Source: Cryptomeria japonica (lineage: Eukaryota > Streptophyta > Pinopsida > Cupressales > Cupressaceae). From it: 64,000 bases of DNA. The stretch spans positions 125,332,640 through 125,396,639 of the forward strand of contig NC_081410.1 of NCBI RefSeq assembly GCF_030272615.1. The letters are read 5' to 3'. Below, piece by piece: positions 45,205 to 56,015 of this stretch (position 1 is its first letter; every line of letters begins with the position of its first letter). The notes under the pieces were generated by a model. The model was given only the letters and a program-made list of their open reading frames with translations. It was not told the origin of the DNA and did no database searches. The position numbers and the translations under genes are program-made.

Positions 45205-45243
45205 GGTATGTGCACAAAGATGGTGGTTAGAAAAGTGGACACC
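45205..45243 (+). repeat. Element Y left terminal inverted repeat
   Basis: GGTATGTGCACAAAGATGGT continues GGTTAGAAAAGTGGAC. Its partner is at 51480-51522. Confidence 0.85.
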
Positions 45244-45264
45244 ACCCAAAAAAAACATGGAAAA

Positions 45265-45480
45265 ACAAGCAACGCATACACGGTCTTAAAATTTGAAATT
45301 CTCACGTACACGCTTAGGTTTGTTCTTCCTGAGCCTAGAGAAGATAGCATGTATGCGCTGCTTTTAGGAAAATGAGCGCGTACGCGCTATGATTAGGAAA
45401 ATGAGCACGTACGCGCTGCTCATAGGAAAATGAGCACGTACGCACTAATAATCCAAATATAACCGCGTATGCGGTGCTTG
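45265..45480. repeat. Subterminal repeats of element Y
   Basis: TAGGAAAATGAGCRCGTACG occurs three times (about 45366, 45394 and 45423) and related ACGCGCT or GTATGCG cores occur nearby (45270, 45304, 45352, 45465). The core GCGTACGC is palindromic. Clustered subterminal motifs are typical transposase-binding sites in CACTA and Mutator elements. This role is inferred. Confidence 0.65.
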
Positions 45481-45602
45481 GTAAAAAAAGTTTAATAAAA
45501 AAACTGGGTCTCATTTATCTGTGAATAGCATGTTTTTAACTTTGTTTTTTCCCCATTTACTCTCCTAAATGTGAATAGGGTACTAGATTTGTCCTCCAAG
45601 CT

Positions 45603-48126
45603 ATGGATCAAGGTTAGTTTTTGTTTATTTTTGTCTTTCTTTCCGGTTTATGCAATTTTCTTTACATTTTGAATTTAATTTCATTAATTTTGATTAGGTT
45701 TTTTCATTTTTTGTTTCAAAAACAGATTCTTCTAATCCAAAACAAGAACAACCAAATGTACCTCCTGAAAACCCACAAGAACAACCAAATGCACCTCCTA
45801 AAAACACACAAGAATAACCCCCAATTCCTCCTTTTGACCGCACACCCAAAACACATGAGCAATTAATTAATCAGTTAGGACAAAATACGTCTAAAATCAA
45901 TAGACTGATTGTTAAATTGAAAACTTCTGAACTTAACCATCATCAATCCCTCGCCACTAGCCTAGAAACATTAGCTAGTGGTGTCATAGTTGTTTCCACA
46001 TAAATTACCAAATGGGGAAGCTTTAGGGATAGGTGTTGTCAATTATATGCCAATGGGCTATCATGCGATGGAGTAAAAAACAAAAATATTACTAAACAAC
46101 AAATATGTGCCCTTTTTGTTGATCCCAAAACTGGTAAGTCATTACCTCTTAATGCAAAGAGATTTCTCATACATTGGTTTACCAATGTGCAAATGAAGAA
46201 TCTTTTTTGGCAGAGGTGGTGGATGGTCTTTGATGATCCACCTTGTAATAATTATGAGGTGCCATTATATTTTTTGAGAAAAATATATTGTGAGTTTGTG
46301 CTCAATGTGCGGCCAAACTATTTTGACATGAGAGAGTTTCATGGTAGAGGTGGTGGCTCTGCCCAAGATAGACCTGGAGCCCGTAGGCGATTACCCGTGG
46401 AGAGTCGCCGCCCCCTAGCACCCAAACCCAAGGTGCATCAAGTTGTCCCAGTAGAGCTGAAAGAGTCGATGGAGCTACAGACTCTTCAGGTGGCCACAAC
46501 ATTGACAGAGAGCCCATCCAGCATGTGTGTGTCAGTTGCTCGGGGATATGCTCAGGGATAGATGATGCAGTCGATGCAGATGGATCCTTATCTCATCTAT
46601 GCATGATTTGCGGTTGTAGATGTTAGGCCCACATGGTTGAGGATTTCACACTGACAGATGAGTTGATGGACATGGTGTTTGCCCATGAGCCACATACATA
46701 GGTGTGTTGATTTAAATTTGTAATTACATAAATTAATTTTCATTTATACATCAATTTAAATTGAGACAAATAATATGCATTTCAGGATGCAGTAGCGGTA
46801 TCCCATACTCCTCCCCCAATTACTATAGCTACAACTTCGATGCCTGAGGTATAAATTTTGTAACATGTTAAAATAGAATAGTACACTTTGAATTCAAAAA
46901 AATACAAGATATACTAACTATCTTTAATGCTTGGTCCAATTTTTGGTTTGTAGGTGTTGACAGGGAACGAAATGTCCCAGATTGATGACATCACGCTCTC
47001 AGCTATCGATTTTGGCCTACAAGGCTATACGGTATCATATTTTGTACAACTCTTTCTATGTATTGTTTTGATGGAATATGCAAGTCATTTCATTTTAGAT
47101 TTTTAAAATTATGTTTAATTTATTATCTGTACTAATATCTCATGTTAATTTTATTTTTTTAGGGTACTCCCTCCGTGTCTAGGGCTCGTCCTAAGAAAAA
47201 GAATTCCTCGAAGATGCCAAAATGTGGGAAGAAGGTAATTGAACACATTTTTAGTTGTAAAATTGTTGGAAAATGTTGAAATCGAGAATTAGTTGGGGTT
47301 GGGGTTTGTAGATTGATTAGTGTTTTTTGTCTATTTTACATGTACATTGGCCATTGAGCTTTGTTGATTTGTTGAATGCACCTGATTCGCCCGTGGATCA
47401 AGAGAGGGCAGAGTTATGTATCTCTACTTTATTTTCTTGATTTCATGGTTATATGCACGTGTACATGTGAACTTGTGATATATTATAATTTTATAATTTT
47501 TTCATACAGGAAATATCCATACCTATTTCATCAATGGCGAACCCTCCCCCTTGCACTAGAGAAGCATCTCAGGATCTGGTACACTTTTGTTTGATATGTA
47601 AAATTAATCATTTTTAACCTTCAATACTTATCATTATATTAATTGTATTTAATCTTTGAACATTTTTGTATAGGTAATAGCGACAGTTTCTACATCGATG
47701 GTGAGCCATCCTCAGTCCATTGGAGAAGCATCTCAGGCACAAGTACGTCAATGTTCTCTATATTATAGCTTTTAAGTGTTTTTGATATATTTATGCTAGT
47801 ACATTGTATTAATTGTACATTTAATCTACAATAGACCCCTTCGCGGTACGGCCATAACGTCACTCCATTTAAGTATGTCTTCAAGAAAACTCCTAAGAGT
47901 GACAAGGAGAGGAGAGCGAAGACATTAGCTCCTAGATCAGTCGATGAGGTAATCTACATTTCAATTGCAAAGGAATTAAAGTTAAATGCATAGTTATGTT
48001 GTTAATTGCGAACTATTTTCTACAAAAGAATTCTAACTTGGCTTTTGAATTGTGGTTTTACAGCCATCTATAGAGCCACGTACTGCATCGAAGAGGCTTG
48101 ATTTCGATGATCCACCACAAGTTTAG
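45603..48126 (+). pseudogene. Nine-exon gene carried by element Y, unknown protein
   Basis: Exons inferred from GT-AG sites: 45603-45612, 45726-46701, 46786-46848, 46954-47031, 47163-47234, 47510-47578, 47674-47742, 47835-47948, 48064-48126. Exons 3 to 9 are all multiples of three and in phase 0. The last ends at TAG 48124. Exon 2 encodes a Pro/Gln-rich start, then WGSFRDRCCQLYANGL, ICALFVDPKTGK and RFLIHWFTNVQMKNLFWQRW, then a basic region. Exons 3-9 give a Ser/Pro/Lys-rich tail. Exon 2 has at least two stops and one frameshift (near 46600), so this copy is dead. No family recognised. It could be an accessory transposition protein or a captured host gene. Confidence 0.6.
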
Positions 48127-48309
48127 GATCATATAGTGTTAGTTTTGGTCATAGAATGACCAATACATGTAGATATATTCTACATTTTTATTGTATATTG
48201 ATTTGGACATGGCATATGCCACATTTTTGTAATACTTGTATTGACTTGGCAGACATCCTTTTTTATATATATATAAATATCTATATTCGATCCAATAAAT
48301 GTGTAACGA

Positions 48310-48600
48310 GTTCATTATTTTGTATTAGTTGTATTTTGTGGTTGTCCTTTTATAAATTTAAATGAATATTTGCATATGTAATCAACAATATGAATATAAA
48401 CAACAAAAATATATGATATAAAACATTGCAATCATGGAATATGATTTGATAAAATTTCTAAAATGTTGAATTAACCCTACAAAACTCCTTGTATTCAGTT
48501 CATTATTGTGTATTCGCTGTATTTGGTAGCTCCCCTTTTATAAATTTAAATGAATATTTGCATATGTAATCAACAATATGAATATAAACAACAAAAATCG
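48310..48600 (+). repeat. ~190-bp tandem duplication after the spliced gene
   Basis: TTTATAAATTTAAATGAATA with the following TTTGCATATGTAATCAACAA occurs at about 48350 and 48537, each preceded by a GTTCATTATT-GTATT segment. A third partial piece (ACAATATGAATATAAACAAC) follows at 48601. It lies in the 3' flank of the gene. Confidence 0.8.
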
Positions 48601-49139
48601 ACAATATGAATATAAACAACAATGTGTTTGGTGCGAGAGCACATGCTCGCAATGGTCAAATTTTGTTCGTCGTGTGCACAAACCGACATTGCGAGTGCAT
48701 CCGGGTGGGCAGTTTTATGCTAGGCATGCCCTTGTCATGCATCCCAAAGAGCCAGAATGTCAAGAGTCATACCATACCGGTGCGATCTCTCAATTGTCCT
48801 GAGTCCAAAAAATTGTCAAAATTTGACGGACTATTTCTTCAAATCTAGGACACATGGTCGATCTGTTTGATCCCGTTGGAACATCGAGAGTCATACCATA
48901 CCGACTCAATGTAGAAGTTGCTTGATAACTTTTTTGACAATTTTTTTGACAACAATGATAATTTTTGCTCAGATTGTATCTAATCTCAATATATGACCCC
49001 TATGACCCGATAATGACTCAAATAATTCTCCATGATTATACAAGAATAAAGAATGCTCATGATTGACTAGGGACACATCAAATATACTCAAAACGTAGTC
49101 ACAAAACATTGTCACATATTATTCAAAAATTTGCCTCTA

Positions 49140-49440
49140 AATATGGTCAAATCAGCTCTTGGCTATTTGATTATATAAAAAAATGTCTTACAAATCATCT
49201 CATGGGCTTTTATACAAAATTTGGCATTACAATATGCGCGATTAAAATTATCACCATTTTAATATACAAATCATCTCATGGGCTTTTATACAAAATTTGG
49301 CATTACAATATGTGCGATTTAGCTCATCGCCATTTTAATATACAAAATTTGGCATGTACATATGTACAAATCAGCTCATTGCCATTTAAATATATAAAAT
49401 TATGCCCCTAAACATGTAAAAATCAGCTCATGGGCATTTA
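49140..49440. repeat. Degenerate tandem repeat at the 3' end of the minus-strand frame
   Basis: AAATCATCTCATGGGCTTTT and variants recur about six times, two copies extending to a 76-bp near-identical unit (49190 and 49266) with ATACAAAATTTGGCATTACA. The minus-strand frame runs into it, so its last codons come from repeat DNA. Confidence 0.75.
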
Positions 49441-50572
49441 TATATACAAAATCATAATGCATGGAAAATTCAATATGCATCCTACAACAACACGTGGTGT
49501 GTACATGATTAATCTTAATATAAAAAGGTTTTGCCATTTCAAAAAATCTTTGAGAAATTCTTATTTGAGGAAACTTTTGAAGGAATCTTTCATAAAATTT
49601 AGTTTGAGTCATATCCAAATAATGTTTGGCATGTGGCTCACAATTTGTAGACCCAATTCACCTTCTAACACAATCTCTTTGGTTGGGCGATACTCTTGTG
49701 TTGTCATGCCAAAAAAATTTAATTAATGTTTTTAGTGCATGAACAACAACCTTGTCTTTGTGTGGTAGTCTACCCGAGAACGCTCAAAGAGAATTATTGT
49801 TAGGTTCCTCTATTTGTTCCTGCCTCTTTAATGCTTTACTTAATGTTATTCTACTAACGTTTAATGAATTACTTGTTTTGCTTACCAAACGATCTTTTTT
49901 TATTTTCTTGGTCATTATGGTTGATGTAATGACACGTCAAGTAGCATTAGAATCTTTAGTACATGATTTTGAACCAATAGATTGATATGCATCAAATAGA
50001 TTTCTGACAATAGTTCTTTCACTGTTACTTTCAGATGATCTTAGGCCTAAAATTTTCATTGTCTCTCAAAAATTCAAATTTTTAATCATTTGAACAATTA
50101 ATTGACATCTTGCGGTTTGATTTAAGTTTTGAAAATAGTTTTGCCATATTCTTTTAACCATTCTCCTACAAGTTCATTCATTCATTTTATTGGGCATTGG
50201 CTTCAATATATTCTCATCAATGTCAATTAGATAGTTTGGTTTCCTACGAATGATTCTAGCAGGTGTTAACATCGGTGCATTATGTACATTTAATTCATCA
50301 AGTAGAGAAGGTGTAATATGTTCATCATTTAATTGATTATTCAATGCAGTATCTTCTTCAATTGCAGTAGGTTCAAATGGTAAATTATCAAATGTTTCTT
50401 CTTCAATTGCATTAGGTGCATTATATTCGTTTGGTAAATTGAATTGAGATGTTAAGAATGACATACCTTCTTCTCCCATTGTTCTTATGTCACACAATTT
50501 CTTCATATGTTGCCTTTGTCTTTCCTTTTGAGCCTCTTGTTGTTCCATCATTTCTCGCTTGTTCTTTCCCAT
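49400..50572 (-). pseudogene. Transposase-like N-terminal frame of element Y
   Basis: One frame of ~390 codons from ATG 50572, with five in-frame stops. A Lys/Gln-rich start (MGKNKREMMEQQ) and acidic linker lead to SNSLNVSRITLSKALKRQ, which looks like a helix-turn-helix, then RVSPNQRDCVRR, HYLDMTQTKFYERFL and KPFYIKINHVHTTCCCRMH. I recall similar segments in transposon proteins of mosses, ferns and conifers, without a firm family name. No DDE core is seen; the frame ends in tandem repeats, so the catalytic half is deleted or moved. It is convergent to the spliced gene. Confidence 0.55.
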
Positions 50573-51479
50573 GGTTGATATTGGCTATCCTAAATAGAAT
50601 CATATTACATATATATGAAAGAAAAGTTCATAAATAAGCAAATAACCATAAATATGCATCTGTTTAGGCTTGGAAATAGGCCTGGATGACAAAGCTACGG
50701 TTTGGAAGTTTGATTTCCCTCCATTTCTCTCATTTTTGACATGTTTTATTTTATCAACTTGGTTTATTGACTTTGTCATCATCAGGGTTACACTTCATCA
50801 AGTGGGTATTTCTAAAATTGCTACCATATTTTCACCCATCTTCTAACCTTTCTAACCATATAATTTTTTTTCAATTTGAACAACAATAACATATTATTAT
50901 TGAATTTCTTTTACCAGTGTCTCCATAGTTCTCACAGACATAGGTGCACCATTTTTTGAATAAATTTTGATATACTTATCCAAATTTAAAAAACTTTATA
51001 TATTATTGTAGTTCACTTGATTCTTTACAATTTAAAAAAAAAAATTGTATTTTTGATTTGTTTAGTGCAACTTATGCTTCGCGCACAAACAGGGACCTAA
51101 TTTTCAGGATGTGCTCGATTGAAAAAATCATAAAAAAACAAATACTCAACAAAAAATTACAAAAAATACACATCTTCTAGTGCTCACTCTTAACTATCTT
51201 TCTGCCAAAGGATTTGTCAAAATACTAAATCTAACTATGACTTTTTTGATGCGCACGTCAAATGCTATGTTATGTTTTTCAGAAAAAATCAAGGTCAGTT
51301 TTTTATGTGCAAAGGATTTGACCACCTTAATCTTATCCAATTTTGAAAAAATTTAATAGTTTGGAAAGTAGATTGAGAGTACTACAATATTTTTTGTTTG
51401 ATTATCTTCATATCTTGAGTGGATGACTTTCAAATTTTGCCTCCAAGTTCAATTTCACCTGATTTCAGAAAAAAAGTGT

Positions 51480-51522
51480 CCACTTATACCCCCTTTTTGA
51501 CCACCATCTTTGTGCACTTACC
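51480..51522 (-). repeat. Element Y right terminal inverted repeat
   Basis: It reads inward on the reverse strand GGTAAGTGCACAAAGATGGT, then GGTCAAAAAGGGGGTATAAG and TGGACAC, ~36 of 43 bases alignable to the left end with a small indel. Confidence 0.85.
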
Positions 51523-51528
51523 TCCTAG

Positions 51529-52065
51529 AGGAGATGAATGCCAGGTGCAACAGACTTTGGGTTATGGTATCTAAAGAATGGTGATTTCAGACTGTGCCTA
51601 TATAGACTTTGATTAGGCAGGAGATGTGGATGACCGAAAGAGCACTGCACATGATGCATTCTTTCTTGGAAAGAAGTTGGGTTCATGGCTTAGTAAGAAA
51701 CAATCATACACTTCATTATCTACCATTGAAGCAGAATATGTAGTTGCTGCAATGAACTGCACTCAAATTTTATGGATGAAATAGATGTTGAAAGATATAA
51801 GGGTAAGTTATGACCAGCCTATTGTTATTCACTGTGATAATACTGCTGCTATTGATATGTCAAAGAATCTGGTAATTCATTCCAAATCAAAAAATATTTC
51901 TATAAGGTACAATTTCTTGAAAGAAAAGGTTGAAGCAAAGGAAGTCAGATTTGTTTATGCGCCTACTAAAGAATAGATTGTCGATATTCTAACAAAACCA
52001 TTTCCTAAAGATATTTTTGAATATCTCAAAGATCAGCTGGGGGTTACAACCCCTTCGAAAGAGAC
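51529..52065 (+). pseudogene. copia-2 RNase H (after element Y)
   Basis: The reading resumes with TDFGLWYLKNGDFRLC in one frame, then GDVDDRKSTAHDAFFLGKKLGSW, SLSTIEAEYVVAA (about 51715) and HCDNTAAIDMSKN (about 51830). It ends KDQLGVTTPSKET at TAG. Catalytic Asp and Glu positions are present. Stops at 51781 and 51974 are TAG (Gln expected). Confidence 0.88.
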
Positions 52066-52139
52066 TTAGAGATGCAGGAATGTATGAATCCGGTTAGCTT
52101 ACCAGATATACTTTTTTGATCTGGTTGATGTTATGTTCC

Positions 52140-52398
52140 TACTACTCAGGGGGAGTAGTTAGTTGTTTGGTTCAGTATTTTTGGTTTGGTATCTGTCCTT
52201 TGTCATTGATGTCAAAGGGGGAGAGATGGTGTTCATGTGAAAAATAGTCAAAGTTTTGGGAGAGACAGTGTTCATATGAAAATCAGTTAATCTAAGGGGG
52301 AGATACATTTCAGATCAGCTTTTGGGAAATTGTTCGCATTCTTTGACACTTGGATGTTTTTCACATTCAGTGTTGTCATCCATGCCAAAGGGGGAGAT
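52140..52398 (+). promoter_or_regulatory. PPT and multiple PPT-like tracts of copia-2
   Basis: The PPT CCAAAGGGGGAGATT abuts the 3' LTR at 52399. Similar purine tracts occur upstream at about 52148 (CAGGGGGAG), 52215 (CAAAGGGGGAGAG) and 52296 (AAGGGGGAGA), set in partly repeated sequence (GATGGTGTTCATGTGAAAA, GACAGTGTTCATATGAAAA). Confidence 0.7.
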
Positions 52399-53606
52399 TG
52401 TTGACATATGCTAGATTTGGTTAAGTGTTGTCATTGATGTCAATATTGTATCCTGGTTGGATATGGTTCTGCTATCTTGGTTGGACCTATCTCGACTAGA
52501 CTTTGTGTTTATGTTGGTTTTGACTACGATTCTGATCTAGTATGATTAGATCCTTGGATTCGGTTTTGGATGCTTATTTTGGATGGTTACATGGTTTCCA
52601 TATTCTGTTGGTTCATGATTTGGTGCTCCGATAGCTATTGCTTATGTTCTCGGTTGATATTTCCTGGTATCGGTTAGTGATATTTGATTATTTGGTTAGA
52701 TCATTTTGTTCCAACTTATGGAAACGATTTCTATCGTGCTAAAGGTGCATCTTGATCATGTCCTAATTGTTTGGTGACTTTACATTGGCTGGTGTGCTGT
52801 TATGATTGTCCTATTTGGATCTGGTTAGACTTTTTATGTTATTGCAATAAGAGTTTCTACTGGTTGGTGAAACGTGTTGTATTTTGGTCTTAGTGGAATT
52901 TCCAGTGGATGTAATTGTTTGAGAACTTTAATTAGGTCCATGATATGTAATGTAAATCATAATATTGTTCCAGTGGTATTGTGTGATGTAATTTTTGTAA
53001 TTGTGATTTTTTGGGTTTACAGTTTAGCCAACCTTATCAATAAGGTTGATGATCTATATTTATAGGTGACTTATTCATGTAATTGGGTATGATTTTTGGG
53101 ATCGATGGTTATGTCTACATTATGAGAGAAATATTTTTGTGCGAATAAGGTTAGATCATTCAACGAGGGTTGAGAAGGTTTTGGTGTCGTAGGGCAAACA
53201 TCTGTGCTTAACTAGAGCTGTATCAAGTATTAATGGATGCTACTTTCACAATTTATTTTATCTGGATTGTAGTCTAATGTTTTGTAAGTCAATAAGACTT
53301 CTCTTTTGTGATTATCAATGAGCTCTAGGCTATTGGCCTGATTGCAAGTGTAATCCCCATTGTAATTATTTTACATACTGCTGCAGAAGTATTATCCGAT
53401 TGTTGGTAGGGTTTATCACTATGGTTTTTCCCTTTACCGGGTTTTCCACGTCAAAATATTGGTGTCATGTGTATTGTGATTTCATGCTTTATCTTTCACT
53501 GTGTTGTGCTCTAATATAAATCTTATAATTTGCATTAATTGTTGTACTTGTGAAAAAACCGATTCACCCCCTCTTAGTTTTCTCCCAGTATCAGTTCATT
53601 CCAACA
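52399..53606 (+). repeat. copia-2 3' LTR (1208 bp)
   Basis: It begins TGTTGACATATGCTAGAT, ends GTTCATTCCAACA and is the partner of 39032-40255. Confidence 0.92.
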
Positions 53607-55025
53607 ATTAAGGTTGCTTATTGAGATAAAGACCTGTGCACATGAAGACAAGTTTGATATTATAATTTTGACTTAAGTTGGAGCCAAATGTGAGTTGCCA
53701 TCTTCTAATTGTTTTCGGATGAGATCACTGATCAATTGTGTGCACCTGGTGACAAAGTTGCATTGTTGACTTCAAGAGTTCATTCGAACAATCATTTTGC
53801 CGATGTTAGGGGTCGTTCGCGGCCTAAGATGAAATCGCCAATGTCAAATTATTGTTGTCAAAACGAAGTCACAACATGTATAAAGGAATTCGCCATAACC
53901 TGAACATAATCGCCATAGGTACAGAATGAAATCGCTATCGTAAGTTTGTCGATGAAAGTCAGCAATCGACCTTCAAACGCAGATCGTTATATGCAGAATG
54001 GGATTTTGACAAATACTATCGCGACTCATGAATTCGATAATCGCTTTCGTGTGATAATCGCTTTTGCGTTCGCCATCTTTGTTGAAATGAATTCATCGAT
54101 TTCTTTTTTAAGCGGCCACCCTGTATTGAAGTTCGCCTCCCTTATTAAATATCTTCGAATCGATCATATGTAGGGTGCGTTCAATTTTTCTTTTGAAATC
54201 ATGAGTTGGCCGCCTCGAGTCTTGTGTTGTCTTGTGGGCTCCATCCGAATGTGTTTCACTAAACATCTCTTGATCTACCCATGGAGTCGTCACGATGAAT
54301 ACGACATGAAAAATATGTCGTGCAATATATTCTTTGTTAATTAATTAAGTTTTCCATGCGTGACGCGCATGAGGCATGACAAGTGCAGTGCTATTGTGTA
54401 AGTGCAAAGGCTTTGCATGATGTACGTAAAAATCCATGATAAATGCGAGAGCAACGCGTGATGAGTGCATGACAACGATGTGCAAAGGCAATGCGTGATG
54501 ACTAAGTGCAGTAAGTGCAATGTGATGTGCGCAAGCAATACGCGACAACGATGCGTGACGGCAATGAGAACTCAATGTGTGACACTGACGCAACATCGGT
54601 GCACGAAAACAACGCGATACTATTGGGTGATCGCAATGTGACATTGTTGCATGATCGCAATGTGACATCGCTGCATGATCGCAATGCGACATCGCTACAC
54701 AACATATGTGAAAGCAAAGCACAAAAGCAAAGCAAAGTGCAACGTATGTAAAAGCAAAGAGCAATGTATGTAAAAGAAAAGCGCGACGTATCACCATGCC
54801 TTAGTCAAAATTTTCAATTTTTCAAAAAAAATTTAATTTTTTAATTTTTTTAGAAATTTGAATTTTTTTATATATTTTTGTATTTTTGTATTTTTTTTGG
54901 TTTTTTTATTTGAAAAGACACTAATTCTAAACAATACTAAACTAGGACACCTATATTTACAACTATGCTTAAGAAAAAAGTGGGGCCTCATTTGGAAATG
55001 GGCGATGTGTGATTACATCACAACA
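53607..55025 (-). repeat. LARD-like LTR copy B, segment 3
   Basis: It aligns with 60978-62773 of LTR C, except that ~0.5 kb of C (about 61340-61855) is absent here. It ends TGATTACATCACAACA, the LTR terminus (TGTTGTG on the reverse strand). It includes the tandem 24-mer GCATGATCGCAATGTGACAT... near 54600-54700 and AACGTATGTAAAAGCAAAG units to 54790. Confidence 0.9.
54600..54795 (-). repeat. Short tandem repeats in LTR B (U3 side)
   Basis: About three units of a 24-mer with GATCGCAATGYGACATC, then three to four ~22-bp units with GTATGTAAAAGCAAAG. The same arrays exist in LTR C at 62390-62515 with different unit counts. Reverse-strand Cys/His-rich ORFs here (such as repeated SHCD) come from the repeat and are not treated as genes. 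Confidence 0.75.
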
Positions 55026-56015
55026 TCTAGCACCACCTCAAATAAATGTTCCTTTATATTTCAAAGAAAAAGAATCAATCCATACACAGATCCTTCAAAA
55101 ACTTAACTTAACTTATCAAGAGACTAGAAAACATACTCATAGTGGACGAAGAATCTCAAATCGGATCAAGCCACCTAGTCTTCGATTACCCATGTGTGTG
55201 CAAATGAATAGCTACGTAGTTATCTATACTTCATAAGCATCTTGGATAGAGCCTTGCTGCCAGCGAGCGTCTATAGCCCCGATGAGGATATCACTGTAAT
55301 CTCACAAATATTGCTCCATTGTCGGACGGGCGCCCATAGCCCCGATAGAGATACTTGCATATTCCCAAAGCCAAACACTTTGATATTTCATTTTCATTTC
55401 ATCCTTTCTTTCTTTTATTCTCTTTTCATTTTTCATTTTTTCTCTATTTTCATAATGTTGCTTTCTTTTCACATATATCTTGCATGCTTTGGCTCGTAAG
55501 CAGTGAAGCTCACTTGGGCTTGAGAATTACTGTGGCACTAAAACTGTAGGATTTAAGATTTTTCACTAGCCATGACTTCATCTAAGAAACCACAGTGACT
55601 TAGAGCATTTAGATTAAGTGTGTAAAAATATAGTAATCAAAAGATGTCAGTATCAAGACACAGTAAGTAACTCTCTTCCAAGTCAAGTACAAAACCTAAC
55701 CAAATGATGAAGTTAGAGAGGAATAATCTCTGATTCAAAAGTCCTTCATGAATAGGTATCTAAGAATTGGAATAGAACATGAGATCCCAAATTTTACCAA
55801 CATGTGGGAAAATAACACAAACGCTTGCCTCACAACTAAAGGTTCCCACTTAGGACAGCTAAACTAAGGAAAACGACTTGACTCGAAAGAATTTTTTTAA
55901 AGAAAACCAATAACTAAACTACTTGAGCTACTAAAGAATTATGATTCAAATGAATCAAGGCAAATTAAGAGCTTGACTCAACAAAACCTCTAAACGAAAG
56001 CACGTGAAAAAAAAA

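Larger units (their letters stand above)
45199..51528. mobile_element. Element Y: 6.3-kb TIR DNA transposon with two gene regions
   Basis: It interrupts copia-2. TCCTAG at 45199-45204 is repeated at 51523-51528. The insert (45205-51522) begins GGTATGTGCACAAAGATGGT and ends with the complement of GGTAAGTGCACAAAGATGGT, so the inverted repeats match at 19 of the first 20 bases and loosely further in. It carries a spliced gene on the plus strand (45603-48126) and a convergent transposase-like frame on the minus strand (50572-49400). A 6-bp duplication is unusual among plant DNA transposons, which mostly make 2-3, 8 or 9 bp. I cannot name the superfamily. Confidence 0.85.
39032..53606 (+). mobile_element. 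copia-2: Sirevirus-like Ty1/copia with two DNA transposons inside
   Basis: LTRs 39032-40255 and 52399-53606 share termini TGTTG...CCAACA. Without elements X and Y the element is about 7 kb. It interrupts LTR copy B: the sequence right of 53606 continues where 39031 stops, judged against LTR C (60978). Flanks GTAAG and TTAAG suggest a decayed 5-bp duplication offset by two bases. The PPT with AAAGGGGGAGATTGT and several extra PPT-like tracts upstream are characteristic of Sireviruses. Confidence 0.85.

Noticed and set aside
48578-48848. Overlapping 74- and 80-codon ORFs after the spliced gene in element Y
   Set aside because: They begin inside a tandem duplication and share no motif with anything recognised; no splice or stop context links them to the gene.
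45205-51522. Calling element Y a Mutator-like element with a 9-bp duplication
   Set aside because: Extending the duplication to ACATCCTAG/ACCTCCTAG needs a mismatch and would remove GGT from one inverted end; the 6-bp TCCTAG reading keeps both ends matched.
54345-54797. 150-codon reverse ORF with repeated SHCD motifs that looks metal-binding
   Set aside because: The Cys/His pattern comes from a 24-bp tandem repeat in the LTR and falls apart in copy C.
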